From positions 1,054,001 through 1,118,000 of the forward strand of contig JAJTUP010000010.1 in NCBI GenBank assembly GCA_021399435.1: a stretch of DNA of 64,000 nucleotides. Reading direction: 5' to 3'. The notes beneath the pieces were generated by a model. It was given only the letters and a program-made list of their open reading frames with translations, was not told the origin of the DNA and ran no database searches. A program made the translations under genes and the position numbers. Below, piece after piece: positions 47,510-59,298 of the stretch (within the stretch, counting starts at the first letter, position 1; every line of letters starts with the position of its first letter). Source of the DNA: Diaporthe sp. PMI_573. Lineage: Eukaryota; Ascomycota; Sordariomycetes; Diaporthales; Diaporthaceae.

Positions 47510-49050
47510 TGTGCTGGTACGTCCAAAGGCTCGCTACCGGAGATAATCTCGATGTCTCAGGAGTTGGCGGTTGTGGTGCGTTGCATTTGAAACACGGAAG
47601 AAATAGATGATATTCATTTTTGCCCATGAGCGAATGGCCACGGTATTTGAAGTGCACTTTTCCGGTATTTGGCATTGGAGGCAGCATGCAGGTGTTGGTT
47701 GACAGCATGCAGGGCGTGGCTGCCTGCAAGGTGGGATCGGCGGCTTGTAGGGGTGAAACTCGAAGGATTTAAGAGCTTCAAGCGTATCCACAACTCTGAC
47801 ACGAGATTTCACCGCTATAGATGAAATATGCCAGGACAACATACACCTATTGAATACCTAGCTACTCATTAAGAAAGGACCTGAATTTATTGTTGAAGCC
47901 CTCAGGTACAGAGGGAAAGACAGGGGGGAAAGAAGAGAAGAAAAATAATAGAAACAGAGAAGACTAGGTATAGGTGCATGGGGATCCCTGACGGGCGGGT
48001 AATTCCTGGGCCCAATGGAACACCGCCCACCTCCACTACGCCTTCTCCACGCGCCTATCGCGGCAAGAGCCACCCACCGCCTTTCCAATATTTTTGTACC
48101 TTAATCTTCTACTATTTTTAGACAGTAATAATTGCACAGCCGTAGGTGGGATTTAACTCTCAGAGCAGGTCTGTAGTTTAAAATCCATCATTACAAAAGG
48201 TGGCGTCATGAGAGGCCACAAGTCTGGGTTTACTGAGGTTAAAGTGTTCTGTTTTGGAGTCAATTGACTAACACATGGATACTACCTGGGTAGTACGAAA
48301 TTACACCTATCAGAACATAACGTGGCATGAGTTGAGGTTAATTGTCGGAACCCATTGTCAAATTTCCTTCAAGCTTTGTGATTAGAGCAGCGATTTGGAT
48401 GGATCACAAGGCGTATGTGCTATGGGAGACGAAGCACTTGAGTAGTTGATGATTAAGTTGATGCCGGTTGCTGAAGAGAAAGTCATCAATGGTGTGTAAC
48501 CATATACTTCGCTTGGTACATTCTCAGTACATGAAACAGCACTGGCAGTGATAAAGCCTCAAGTTCAATGTCAGAAATCAAAAGAAAACTCATACACTGA
48601 ATATTCCGCCACCTTTCTGGTTGTGACGCAACAGAATCGACTAGTGTGGGCTTTCAAGTCCGTATCTTCCCTGGCCGGTCAACACAAGCTACGGAACGAT
48701 TAAAAGACCTTGTTGAGTCACCCAGTTTGGTGGGCTACGTATTCAGGTGGCCCATGCCTGTCCATTCTTTGATCGTGGCCAAGTCGAAGTCATTCCTGTT
48801 GCACAGCTCGTCTGTTTTGCCAGTCACGAAGCTTGCGCCTGTCCTTTCGCCACATTTAAAGGACCGGGCTGGCACCCAAACAGGGCCACCTACAGTTCTT
48901 AAACAAGACCAACATTCTTCTTCCACCATCAACTTAATCTAACAAATATCGCAAGTACCAATCGTCCCTGCCTCGAAACCTCTTTGCCAAGTCCAACCAC
49001 GGAAGCGTCAGCTCAGAATCAAAATCCGCCAACCCCGCGTACAAATCAAG
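47510..49050. other. Intergenic, divergent promoters of the membrane and secreted proteins
   Basis: About 1.5 kb between divergent genes; AT-rich, with no supported gene. 47680-47720 has an imperfect GCATGCAGG repeat. The stretch before 49051 is pyrimidine/AC-rich and probably the leader of the secreted protein. Confidence 0.4.
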
Positions 49051-49675
49051 ATGCATATCCTTAACTTCGTTCGTCTTCTTCTCCTTCTCCTGTTCCCAGT
49101 GAGCATCGCAGCTGCCGCCGTGGACCGGATCGTGTACACCCCTGGACGCAGCGAAGACATCAACAACACCTCGCCCCTGGTGCGCCGAGACGAGATAACA
49201 TGGGGTCCGGATGACGAAACGCAAGATGCGTGTGACTCGGACGCAGACCCCCAGAGGACCGATGGCAGCGAGTTCCTCAAGATTGACTGCGTGGAAATCC
49301 TCAAGTTCAACGAGAGATTAGGCCGGTACACCATCAGTGGCTACGCCGACGGGAAGTGGGCGAAGATCAACGTCAAGGGTACTTGTGCTATCGCAGTTGC
49401 GAGGAAGGATGACTCCACGAATGATTTTGAGTGAGTCTTCACCAGGGACACACGCCAACTATACAGGGCTTGCCGTTCAGTTGACTAACACCGTGGATTT
49501 CTTCAGGGTTGGTGACATGGACATCAGAGACTGCATCAACGCAGCGATGGGGATGTACGGGGATATATTCAAGATGCAGTCCGTTACAGGCGAGGCGGTC
49601 TGTGATGCTGCTGATACGTCGGGCAACGATGTGCCGATCAAATGGAAGGTTGTTGATCCTGAGGATCTGAATTGA
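49051..49675 (+). CDS. Small secreted cysteine-containing protein
   Basis: A 182-residue protein in two exons, 49051-49430 and 49507-49675, with a 76-bp intron (GTGAGT..GGATTTCTTCAG) joined as NDFE-VGDMD. It has a clear signal peptide (MHILNFVRLLLLLLFPVSIA) and then an acidic propeptide ending in LVRR, a Kex2-type site just before DEITWGPDD. The mature part (about 135 residues) has five cysteines at 61, 80, 112, 136 and 159. The order of segments (DC..I, G.CAIAV, VGDMDIRDCIN, G..VCD) is loosely like Hce2/Ecp2-type fungal secreted proteins, but I cannot confirm membership. The odd cysteine count leaves one unpaired or intermolecular. Function unknown. It lies tail-to-tail with the HET gene, 468 bp away. 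Confidence 0.82.
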
Positions 49676-50143
49676 TTGTCTGGTCCGTGGACATGGGCCA
49701 TCCTTAAGAGGATGGTTTCAAGAATAGAGCCTCTAGTTCACCGGTTCGGATCTTGTTAACTTAGTAGAAGAAATGCGAACATGCTATGCTTTCTCATTCT
49801 TCCAGCTGATGAAACATGAAGCCAGCTCCTATGCCAGTTTCTATGCTCTTCCCCAGTTAACTTGCTTGAGTAGTATGGCGCTCTGTGGCAGTGCTGAGTT
49901 GTCAAATTTGTCAGCCTGGTCTGCTTGAGAACGATCTTGGGCCCATAGAATCCAGAATCCAGTGACATCAAAACCTGTGGTAAAGACACATGCATTGATG
50001 TAGATCTGACCAAGAAATCGAAAGAGATATTCAACCAGGCTGGCATGATGCTCACTGGACGATGGATATCAGTATGCGATGCCAAAGTATCTATCAGTGA
50101 CCTATTTGGAGCTGACAGCGCCAGCAATGAACCGCCAACCCAA
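49676..50143. other. Convergent 3' spacer
   Basis: A 468-bp spacer between the secreted protein and HET genes, probably both 3' UTRs. No supported gene. Confidence 0.4.
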
Positions 50144-51913
50144 CTATACTATCCTGATAGTACGTAAGCTGCCATCGTACTCGGTCTCTTCTTTCCTTGG
50201 GTGTGTGCGAGCAGCAAGAGAATCCAACGACATAATCTCAGTAAGAGACTGGAGCGATACGAGTTCAACAAGACCCAGTAATTCAAAATTGTTCCTTCTG
50301 CCGACCAATCCTGTCGCCGATTTCCACGAGGCCCCTGGAGAATCAGTGGTCGTGGCGAGCAGTCTAGGTCCGTCTTTAATACCTCCGAAGGCTTCCAGCA
50401 TCTCCTGACTCTCACCCTCCGACTTTGTCAAGACCTCGGGGTAGCCTATGCGAGCAACCAAGAAAGCGTAAGTTCTCCAAGGAATTATTCGTAAGACCGA
50501 ATTGGGGAGATCCCTCTCTTGAAGTTCTCTTTCTTGAAAGTACTCGTCCTGAAAGTCTCCGTTTCGAAAATTCCGTTCTTGAAAGTCCCTGTCGTGCCTT
50601 TTATCCCCATTCCAGGTGTATCTATAAAACAGCTGTGAGAAAGCGTATACATCCTTGTCGCTGTAGGTTGAAGGCAGTTCTCTCGAGGCTCGGGACCTTG
50701 AATTCGAGAGGTGGATGACCATTTTGATGATACTGTTATTCTCTCTCAAGGCTTTGACGGTCCCCAAGATTCTTCCTCTCAAGAATAGACCAGTTTTATC
50801 AGAAAATGGATCTTGGACTGTAAGAAATTCTAGCGCTTGGGGGACTCGTTGCAAAAACGTTGGTCCGGGCTGGTTCCAGTCTGGCACCCAAGTGGGTAAA
50901 TTTTGCGTTTGAGTCCTTGCCTTGTCACTCCGGTAGCACAAGTTCCCCAAAATCACATCCATTCCCAATCTCTGGACCTTTTGCAAGTATATGGCTACTT
51001 GTGTGTATACCTCGGCAGTACTCATGGAGTAATTGGCTGGAAGCCTATCTTTGGCAGAAACTAGTCCCATCAGCCCAAAGACCTTGTCTCTGGGGTCCGA
51101 AGCTTTGCAGTTTCGACCCAAAAGAAGAGCGTCCAGCACCGTAGCCGAGCGGGTGAGATGTCGTCGATCGAGTTGAAAGAGCGTGGGAAATGTTTCGTAG
51201 TAGCTCGCGGTGTAGATCCGCCGCAGATGTTCACCATCCATGGAATCCGTCCACTTTACAGCGGCGTCACCGCACATCATTGTGATGCGCTTTGACAATG
51301 CGATCTCCTGCACAACCCAGACACGTGAGAAATACGGCCTTCCGAAGAAAGACGCCAGAAGATGCGGCGGTGTCCAAGTACCCGAAGCCAGATTCTTGAG
51401 GACTGAATCACTGTCGTCTGATGCGTCACCCACGTACGCGAACGTTCGCGAGGCACCCATGTAGATAGTGGGCATCAAGTCGACCTGCTTGCCGCGCTCT
51501 TGGATGTCGTCCTGGTTGATACAGACCGCGTCGATCCAGACCCTATTCGTATATTTTTGTACCCGTCGCAACACCGACTCGCAGTTACGGGTAATTGGCA
51601 AAACCAGCCCGTTGGGCCCGATTTCGAGGCTGCAGCATTTCGTGGCATCACCATTCTCATCCGCCCATGTGTATGATACAGCATCGTAGTCGTGATCACG
51701 ACGTTCACGAACGTTCACGGTCTCGAGGTCTGCCTTGATGATGTCCCCAGGTTTCCCGCCGCGGAGGTTCAGCAAGCGGATCTCGTCTGCCTCCCGGATT
51801 GTTTTGTGCTTGTATAGTAGTCCTCGCTGACCCACGTTTTGGTCGCAAGGGCTCCGCTGGTCGGCCCATCTCAATTTTTTGAATGACCTTGACGTAGCAG
51901 AAGTAGGCATCAT
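50144..51913 (-). CDS. HET-domain (heterokaryon incompatibility) protein
   Basis: A 589-residue single-exon protein. HET domains are found in fungal allorecognition proteins, where they trigger cell death on fusion of unlike strains; many copies are of unknown role. The HET domain spans about residues 74-215: YDAVSYTWADEN, ITRNCESVLRRV, VWIDAVCINQDDIQERGKQV, MPTIYMGASRTFAYVGD, then PYFSRVWVVQEIAL. Further family segments are ASDPRDKVFGLMGL, NLPTWVPDW and the C-terminal LLATTTDSPG region. An unusual five-unit, 5-residue repeat of the type DFQER lies at about 441-466, encoded by a 15-bp DNA repeat. Two adjacent ATGs occur at 51913 and 51910; the outer is used. No NACHT, NB-ARC, WD or ankyrin part is attached. 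The partner determining specificity, if any, is not evident nearby. Confidence 0.94.
   Translation of the reverse strand: MMPTSATSRSFKKLRWADQRSPCDQNVGQRGLLYKHKTIREADEIRLLNLRGGKPGDIIKADLETVNVRERRDHDYDAVSYTWADENGDATKCCSLEIGPNGLVLPITRNCESVLRRVQKYTNRVWIDAVCINQDDIQERGKQVDLMPTIYMGASRTFAYVGDASDDSDSVLKNLASGTWTPPHLLASFFGRPYFSRVWVVQEIALSKRITMMCGDAAVKWTDSMDGEHLRRIYTASYYETFPTLFQLDRRHLTRSATVLDALLLGRNCKASDPRDKVFGLMGLVSAKDRLPANYSMSTAEVYTQVAIYLQKVQRLGMDVILGNLCYRSDKARTQTQNLPTWVPDWNQPGPTFLQRVPQALEFLTVQDPFSDKTGLFLRGRILGTVKALRENNSIIKMVIHLSNSRSRASRELPSTYSDKDVYAFSQLFYRYTWNGDKRHDRDFQERNFRNGDFQDEYFQERELQERDLPNSVLRIIPWRTYAFLVARIGYPEVLTKSEGESQEMLEAFGGIKDGPRLLATTTDSPGASWKSATGLVGRRNNFELLGLVELVSLQSLTEIMSLDSLAARTHPRKEETEYDGSLRTIRIV
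50517..50591 (-). repeat. In-frame 15-bp repeat (5 units) inside the HET gene
   Basis: Five 15-bp units, on the minus strand roughly GACTTTCAAGAACGG with variants, encode DFQER, NFRNG, DFQDE, YFQER and ELQER. The unit length is a multiple of three, so copy changes keep the frame. Confidence 0.9.
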
Positions 51914-54900
51914 CTTGGTTGAACAAGGAAAGATGACCTTCGGAAGGCGGTGGGGCTCTTGCCCCTAATTTGTATGTCAGACGCAAGGCGGCGATGCAAC
52001 AGCAGCTGACTGCGTCTTTTGGACCCCAGATATGATTATGTGTACCGTTTTAAGTGCTTATGAATTCCTGTTGACCTGAATACACCGAGAGGGAAAACCT
52101 GTATTTGGCTGCCATGCGGTAGGAGACATGATGACCATCAACTATTGTTGTCTTGTAAAGTTTCGACACCTTTCGCGCGACATGGGAAGGTTATTAATTC
52201 AAAATAACAAAGAGATGATGTCTCAAATTATTTTCAACAAAGTGTGCAGTTTTCCCCGCAACAGGAACAAAGCCAACATGGAAGGACTGCAGAACGCCAC
52301 AGCAAAATCTGATGACATCTTGATTGGCCGCGGATGAGCTAACGAGAGTCAGCAGTCTCACCTTGAGGGCACCCTGATAAAATGCCTGGATATATAACAG
52401 GGTTTGCTAACATTTGAACCGACATTGAAAACATCGGCAGTACAGCGACACAAGCACGACTTAATGGATAGCAGGGCAGAACCTAGCTCTAATGTAGGTC
52501 CCCTAGGGTAGAAAGAGAGAAAGGGAATCATTATACTTCTCATCATGGATGTAAAGCAAAACAAGAGTTACATATCGATCCATGGCTTACACACCGAGAA
52601 GGATGTCTTGCCGCATCACGACATGCAAACTCTTGAACTACGCTGAAGAACACATCTTACTTGCTCCTAGAACTGAACCTTATCACTTACCGGAACACAC
52701 AGGAGGCAAAACTCAGAAAGCATGACGTCTTCGGAGAGGACAAAAGCTAATGGATGGTGAATGATAAAAAGCAAAAGCCGAAGAGCACACTTGTGCGAAA
52801 TAGCTTTGCGAGCTTCGATGTTCTACTATGGCACACGGCGGATCTGATGCAGGTAATGCTCACGACAAAATGGTGGCCGGGTGCTGGATCATACAACTAT
52901 GCCCAAGAAACAGCCGTAGTCGATCTATTTCCGAGCCGGCAGGGCCGCAAGCCACAGGGCTGATCACATGCACGAGGATGCGGCGCGACCGAGAACCAAG
53001 GAGAAATCAAGACACCAAATGAGTACGACCACGCCTGAGGTCAAGGTTAAGGCAGCCGCAACTGCGGGATTGCTCAGCAAGAGGCGAGAGAGACCAAGGC
53101 ATAGGATACGGGAAAAGCCCATGAACTACGGCCCTGACCTCATAGTTGAACACGAGATCGCCATCCCGCCTACGCAGATCATCTGCAGGATTTCACACCG
53201 CGGATGTGATTGCAGCTGCTACAGTGCCCTCCCGCGATCGAACCGCAGAAGCGCAGGACAATCCCGCCCGCAATTCACGACCTCCGCCAGCGCGCAGGTC
53301 TGCCAGGCGGTCGGTCCCACCGGGGAGATATCCAACAGCCTATCTCCCCCCTCCTGAAGCACGCAAGAGCATGACAAACCGGGGGCATCTCAGCTCATCA
53401 CGATTCCATCCGACTAACCTCTTTTTCCTTACAGCCCATTTAACCCGGGCTCCCCTCTCGCCCCGCCGCAACCCTTCATTGAGTCCCGCTGGCTGCAAAG
53501 GGTGCAGAAACGGGCATTAATTAATACGAGGCTTGCGTCTCCCACGCCGGCCATATGGTCTTGAATCAAGAGGTGGCCATCGCAGGTGGATAGGCGCCTT
53601 TCCGGTTCTAGCCTGGGGTTAAAGGGGGTGCTGGACTACCACACACATATGAAGCCGCTCCCAAAACGTTAAGCGACGACGTGGGTTTTTTTGATTCTCT
53701 GTACGCAGACGGGCGTTGGCTGCCATGGCGCGCCTGCGCCGTCGTGTTATCAGTCATCATTTGATTCTTTTCCTCTGTCATTTCAGCTAGAAATCTGCCG
53801 CTTCTGACTGTTCGGAGCTCGGGTTCGGCTTCACGCCGAAGTGACATCCATCACGTGGATATGTGGGGAGGTTATGATTCGCATTTGCGATTAGAATAGA
53901 ACAGTGGGGTCCATCACGCTGGGGGAAAGGTCCCATTTGGACCTGCAGTATGTGTGCAACTTTTTGATGATGCAGCGGAGTTTTCTATGGGCCTGAGTAC
54001 TCAAGATGTCTGTCGTTGGTGTAGAGTAAGATATTGCGGGCATCTGGACATTGTGAGGAGGCCTCGCATTTGCGAGGATGGACGACCACGGCAAAGACGG
54101 GACGAACAGGCGCAGCACAGCAGGGCATGACCTAAGGAGCTCGTCTGAATGCCCTCCAGGCTCGAGACATCGGATTAAGGTAGGCAGGCAGACAGGCCAG
54201 AAATTCAACGACAGGGTATCACGTGGTCGAGGATGGAGAAATATCCCACTCGGGCTGGCCCGTTGTTCCTGTTGCTGTTGCTGCGACTTGAGGAGGCCTG
54301 GCGCAGTGGACGGCACGTTTCAAATTGCAGGGAAGGCGGAGCCGTCTCGAAATCGACAGCGGGGTGCCGTGGACGAGTCTCGGGGCAACGTAGCGAGGAA
54401 TGAGAGATGAGATGAACCGGGATAGCGGCGGTGGTGTCCGGCCCGGCGGCGGAGGGGCGGAGGGGGCGATGGTGACACAGGCAATGCCATCAAATTCCTC
54501 ACCTGGACTGTGACTGGGTTGGCCCCGCCTCTCGCCAACGGGCCGAGGCAGCGTTCTGCTACTCGGCGAGGGGCCGAAATCACACGGGCAGCTTGGATGC
54601 CCAGGTGCGTAGTGAGCGGGCTAGACATTCAGTAAGGGCGAGAAGCTACACAGTATACAGCAAACATCGGCGTCGTCGTCGACCTTCTCGTCGACCCAAT
54701 TCGGACACAGAGCGACGCCGAGGTTGCGGATGTGGTGTGGGTCGTAGGTGCAGCCAAGTGAGGCTGAGTAACACAACAATTGGCTGGCCAGTTTTAGCCT
54801 GGCGCTGGCATGATGGTGTGTGTCATGAAAGGCTGGAAGGTTTTTTGGAGGCACAGCCCCTGAGAGTCGGGCCACAATGCGAAACTCAGGGCTGAGCGTC

Positions 54901-54940
54901 ATTGGCTGAGGGCAACATGGAGAGACCGGCTCTTGGGAGG

Positions 54941-54985
54941 GTGCCGTGCTGTGCTGTGCTGTGCTGAGCTGAGCCGTGCTTGGGC
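54941..54985 (+). repeat. GTGCT pentanucleotide repeat
   Basis: About four perfect GTGCT units flanked by variants (GTGCC, GAGCT, GAGCC). Short simple repeat in a gene-poor stretch. Confidence 0.7.
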
Positions 54986-57010
54986 ATGATCTCACCGTCT
55001 CAATGCTTCGGCTGATGGAACGTTAACGTTGCGAGATGCCGAGTGAGTTGAGTGCCTCGCCATGACTTCCTTGCCTCGGTGGCCCCACAACGCAGTGATG
55101 TGGGCACAGCCTGCTTCACTGAGCTCCGGATTGCCGTCTTAGACTCTGGCGGGTGTTTTGGACTGGACGAGTGAAGTGAGTGAGTGGGTGAGTGATTGAA
55201 ATGGCCTGTCAGAAGCCGGCTGTCCAAAGGCAGGGGCTAGGAGTGAGGCACGTCGACCCCTGTTTCAAAAGCTGCAGCAACAAGCTTCTCGAAGTCCGAC
55301 GACAGGCGCCATGGGCTGCAGGTTGTACCGTAGGCAGGCTGCAGGCAGGCAGGAGACAGGCGGCAAGTGGCTTGCATGTGTGATGTGTTGTTTGTTGTAC
55401 AAATGCAGCTACTGGAATGCCCAGAATGCGTCCAGTTGAGCCGCAGGGTGAGACGGGTACGTCTTCAAAACAATGGCATGGTCCTGTCTGGCATGGTTAT
55501 AATTACAGAGGTAGTGTAGAGTAAATACTGTGCTAATCGATAGAATGACCCGACGTTCAATTAAAGTCCGTCGGGGGGCTCGGGCGTGACAATGATTGAT
55601 GGCAATGACGGTGGCCCATCAATGCTGCGGTAGATTCAAGGTTACTGTTAGAGATTTGGTTAAGCTCGCGGAGCTCTGGTCGGGGAGTTCCTTCCCACCT
55701 TCCCTACCTATGGTTGGGTTTGACAGTGTGTTATGGGAACGCAGATCGGGGCCCCCCCTCAAGGTCGAGGCCAGGGTCCAAGTCACCCGAGAGACTGTCT
55801 CTAGGAGGAGCTAATCGTGTGCCTTCCAGCTGGGGCACTGTACGGTGCAGGGCAGGAGTGACAGCTGAGTGATGAAGAGCCCAATTACGCCAAAAGGCGC
55901 ACCGTCCCTTCGCACCGTCAGCGTCCCTGCGTCGTGACCCCCCGTGGCCTCCGATCTCTCCAACCTCCCAATCTAGGCGTGACAGGTGCACAGGCAGCCA
56001 TCCCCGTCTGGCGGGCTGGGGTCACCGGCGCACTGCTCGACTAATTTTGGTATTTTGGTCACGAACACGCCTTTTTTGGCTTTTGCCAGCCTCTCTGCTG
56101 GCTGCTGGCCAACACGAAGCTCACGGGTGCTTGGAATAGGCATCGCGTGCCCGAAAGTCAAAAAGACATCAGCAAACTACACGGGAAAACACGGTCTGCC
56201 GCTTGACCAACTGGTGATCAGCACCAAAGTCTGCCGCTCGCTGGTGATCAATTCTGGGTCACTTGATCAGCAGCGTCAATCGCATCGTATTCGTCCTGAC
56301 CGACGGCGATGACAATTCCTCCCCGATGCTCCCCCAGACTAGACACGAGCAGTCATACAGTCATCCTTTACTCCGTGTTCCCCTGGCCCCCAAAAGGCCG
56401 CGAACACGTTACGCCGACCGTTGCTGCGAGGCTTGCGAGGCGTGGGCCTGGGAGTGTTGCACGCGCACCGCTGCGGTTACTCGGCGTCACATCTCGCATC
56501 TGGCTCATCTCGCCTCGCCATTTCTCGCAGTCGCCGGCTTTGCTGACTGCCTGGGCGCCGGCCAACACGACTCGCGCCTTTCCCGAATCTGACGTCTGGG
56601 CAAACGAGACGAACGGCGCCTGTCCGTCCGTAGCGGCTCTCACGACGTCGCTTCGTATTCGAGCACCCTCTTTTGGCCTTAAAGGAGCAAAAATAAAACC
56701 ACGCCAGGGTCCAAAAGGGCAAAACTCGGGGTCGGCCGGACCCTTAGCTGCCCGAGCGGGCTACTGTGTAGGGGAGCTGGGGATCCAGGGGAAATGGCCA
56801 CGGAATCTGGCCGGATCGCCACCAATTGCAGCCAGAGAGCCCTGCAGCCCGCAGCCCTGACAGCTCCTCTTCTCAGCCATTCAGTCACTGAATCCGTATC
56901 TCCGTCAGACTCTTTTCCTGTACGTGAGTGCAGGGCAAGAGCATGTGTGCCTCCTGTACGGCAAGTCAGGACCCTGGCCTGTACAGCAGGCCGCTGTTGC
57001 AGAATTAAAG

Positions 57011-57058
57011 GCCAAGACCAGGATCAGGACCAGGACCAGGACCAGGACAGGACAGGAT
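57011..57058 (+). repeat. AGGACC hexanucleotide repeat
   Basis: An imperfect run of AGGACC units (AGACC, AGGATC, then three AGGACC and AGGACAGGACAGG), about 1 kb upstream of the CRH gene. Not in a supported coding frame. Confidence 0.75.
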
Positions 57059-58076
57059 CACACCTGCAGGAGGCTGTTAGCCCCTACCGGCTACTCGGCG
57101 CAAAACATGGGCCACCAACCCCGGGTCCACCACGGATCGCCCTCGAGCTCTCCCCCAGCGTCAGTCAGCAGCGCCACAGCAACCAGACAATCATGCAGCC
57201 CAGACAGAGCCCAGGCAGCCCAGCGACAATAGCCTTCCCATTCCACCAGTCCACCCTGAATATCCCCCCACCGGAACCAAGCAGACCAGACCCGACCTGG
57301 CCCAGCTGTGGCAACCCAAGCCAGCACGTCCTCGCCTGAGTGGCCACACAGCCCAGCAGCCCAGGCAGCGCCGCTCCTCCAGTCGCCAGTCGCCCGGCAT
57401 TCCCTCACACACCACACAGACACTCACCCAGCCTTCACCCAGTCACCTCACTCGCTCACCCGCCCCGCTGTCAGCTGCAGCCCTCTTGGCTGATCCATGT
57501 TTTGTCCCTCAAGCTTGGCTTGCTTGGGTGCCCACACAAGTCCACCAGCCCACCTGCCAGCCTGCTCGGCACCTCACCCATGCAGCAGTCATGTATCCGC
57601 GTACCTGCGTACCTATGGACCCTGGAATAGTCCGGTAATCGTATCTACGTACCTACCTAGGTACTGTATGACGGACTGAACCTGGCCTGGTCGGCCTTGG
57701 TGTTGGTGATGGTCGCTTCCCCTTAATAAACAGGCCCGCCCTTTCCAAAGACCTGTCCATCGCGGCCCTCTCTTTCCCTCCACATCGCTCATCACTTCCT
57801 ATAGCAAGCGCTTCTCTGTGCTGAAACATTTTTTATTTTCCTTGCTTGGTTTTCTCCATCCGTTCACACACTCGCTATCGCTCCCATATACAAATTCGGC
57901 TTACTGCCACTTCCCCGGCCTCGCCTCTGTCTCTGTTCTGTCTCACCCAGACCAGATCGTCGCCATAAACAAAAACAGAGTTAATATACTTGCTCTCTCG
58001 CCGCTCGCTTCACTCTCGCTCAAGCTTGCACACCCACCTAGCTTTTCACCACAACAGGTCAAAAACCGCCGGCATC

Positions 58077-59298
58077 ATGTTCTCCAAGCTGGCCTCCACC
58101 GCGGCTGTGATGCTCGCCGCATCCTCCCTCACCAGCGCCCAGACCTTCAGCGCTTGCAACCCTACTAAGAAGACTGGTGAGTTTCCACCTATGCTCGCCA
58201 CCTTTTTCGAGAGTGTACACCTGACTGACAACCACAGGCTGCCCCGCCAACCCTGCTATTGCCTCAAAGCAGACCATCGACTTCACCAAGGGCGAGAATG
58301 ACTTCTTCACCCCTGCCGTTGGCACCACTGTGAAGTACGACCCATCTCTCGGTGCTGTCTTCGCCATCAACAAGGAGACCGATGCTCCCACCTTCACTTC
58401 CACCGGCTACATCTTCTTTGGCCGTGTTGATGTCGTCGCGCGCGCCTCCGTCGGCACTGGCGTTGTTACCTCCTTCGTCCTGCAGTCGGATGACCTCGAC
58501 GAGATCGACTGGGAGTGGCTCGGTGGTGACGACACCCAGGTCCAGACCAACTACTTCAGCAAGGGTGACACGACCACCTACGACCGTGGTGGTTTCTCTG
58601 GCGTCGGAAGCCCCCAGGCCGAGTTCCACACCTACACCATCGACTGGACTGCCGAGAAGCTGGACTGGATCATCGATGGAACCGTCGTCAGGACCCTCAA
58701 GTACGCCGACGCCAAGGGAGGTGCTGGCTACCCGCAGACCCCCATGCAGGTCAAGCTGGGAACTTGGGTCGCCGGCCGCAAGGACGCCCCCGAGGGTACC
58801 GTTCAGTGGGCCGGTGGATACACCGACTTCGCTCAGGCTCCCTTCAACGGTTACTACAAGAGCGTCACTGTTCAGGACTACATGAACGGCGCCAAGAGCG
58901 CTGGCTCGTACGTCTACGGCGACATGACCGGCACCTACCAGTCCATCAAGATCGAGCAGGGCGATGGCAAGAGCGACGGTGCTCAGAGCTCCTCCGCCAA
59001 GCCGTCCGCCACCAGCAGCGGCGCTTCGACCCTCTCGACCGTTACCAGCTCCGCCGGCCTGTCCGCCTCCGTGACTCAGGGTATTACTCTGGCCACCGGC
59101 GAGCCCAGCAGCGACAACAGCACCTCGGAGTCTGGCTCCACCGGCGCCTCCACTTCCACCAGCTCCAGCTCCGGCTCGTCCTCCTCCTCCTCGGAGAGCA
59201 CGCCCAGCTCGAGCGTGGTCACCGCCGGCGCCAGCAGCAAGGCCGGCATCAACTTCGCTTTCGTTGGTGCCGCCATGTTCGCTCTGCTCTCCCTGTAG
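58077..59298 (+). CDS. CRH-type cell wall transglycosylase (GH16), GPI-anchored
   Basis: Crosslinks chitin to beta-glucan in the cell wall; it acts outside the plasma membrane. 386 residues in two exons, 58077-58176 and 58238-59298, joined across a 61-bp intron (GTGAGT..CTGACAACCACAG) as KKTGCPANPA. A signal peptide (MFSKLASTAAVMLAASSLTSAQ) is followed by the Crh N-terminal cysteine pair (ACNPTKKTGCPANPA). The GH16 core has the catalytic block DEIDWEWLGGD with both carboxylates, NYFSKGDTTTYDRGG, FHTYTIDWTAEKLDWIIDG, and the acceptor-site region MQVKLGTWVAG. After about residue 290 there is a Ser/Thr-rich stalk and a C-terminal hydrophobic tail (INFAFVGAAMFALLSL) typical of GPI attachment. Strong C-ending codon bias suggests high expression. 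The same bias opens a long antisense frame, which is not a gene. Confidence 0.95.

Larger units (their letters stand above)
51914..58076. other. Gene-poor region of about 6.2 kb
   Basis: No supported gene. 52000-53000 is AT-rich; 53000-53550 has open but unrecognisable frames. 54941-54985 is a GTGCT-type pentanucleotide run, and 55310-55375 holds CAGG-rich repeats. 57011-57058 is an AGGACC-type hexanucleotide run. 57300-58076 becomes C/T-rich and must contain the promoter and long pyrimidine-rich leader of the highly biased CRH gene. Many frames start at non-ATG codons. An orphan gene or non-coding RNA is possible but not visible to me. Confidence 0.4.

Noticed and set aside
48120..48210. Possible tRNA-like stretch
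   Set aside because: No convincing A/B boxes or cloverleaf could be drawn.
52968..53357. Frame containing MSTTTPEVKVKAAATAGLL
   Set aside because: The first part looks protein-like, but it has no recognised family, decays into low complexity and lacks clear splice or promoter signals.
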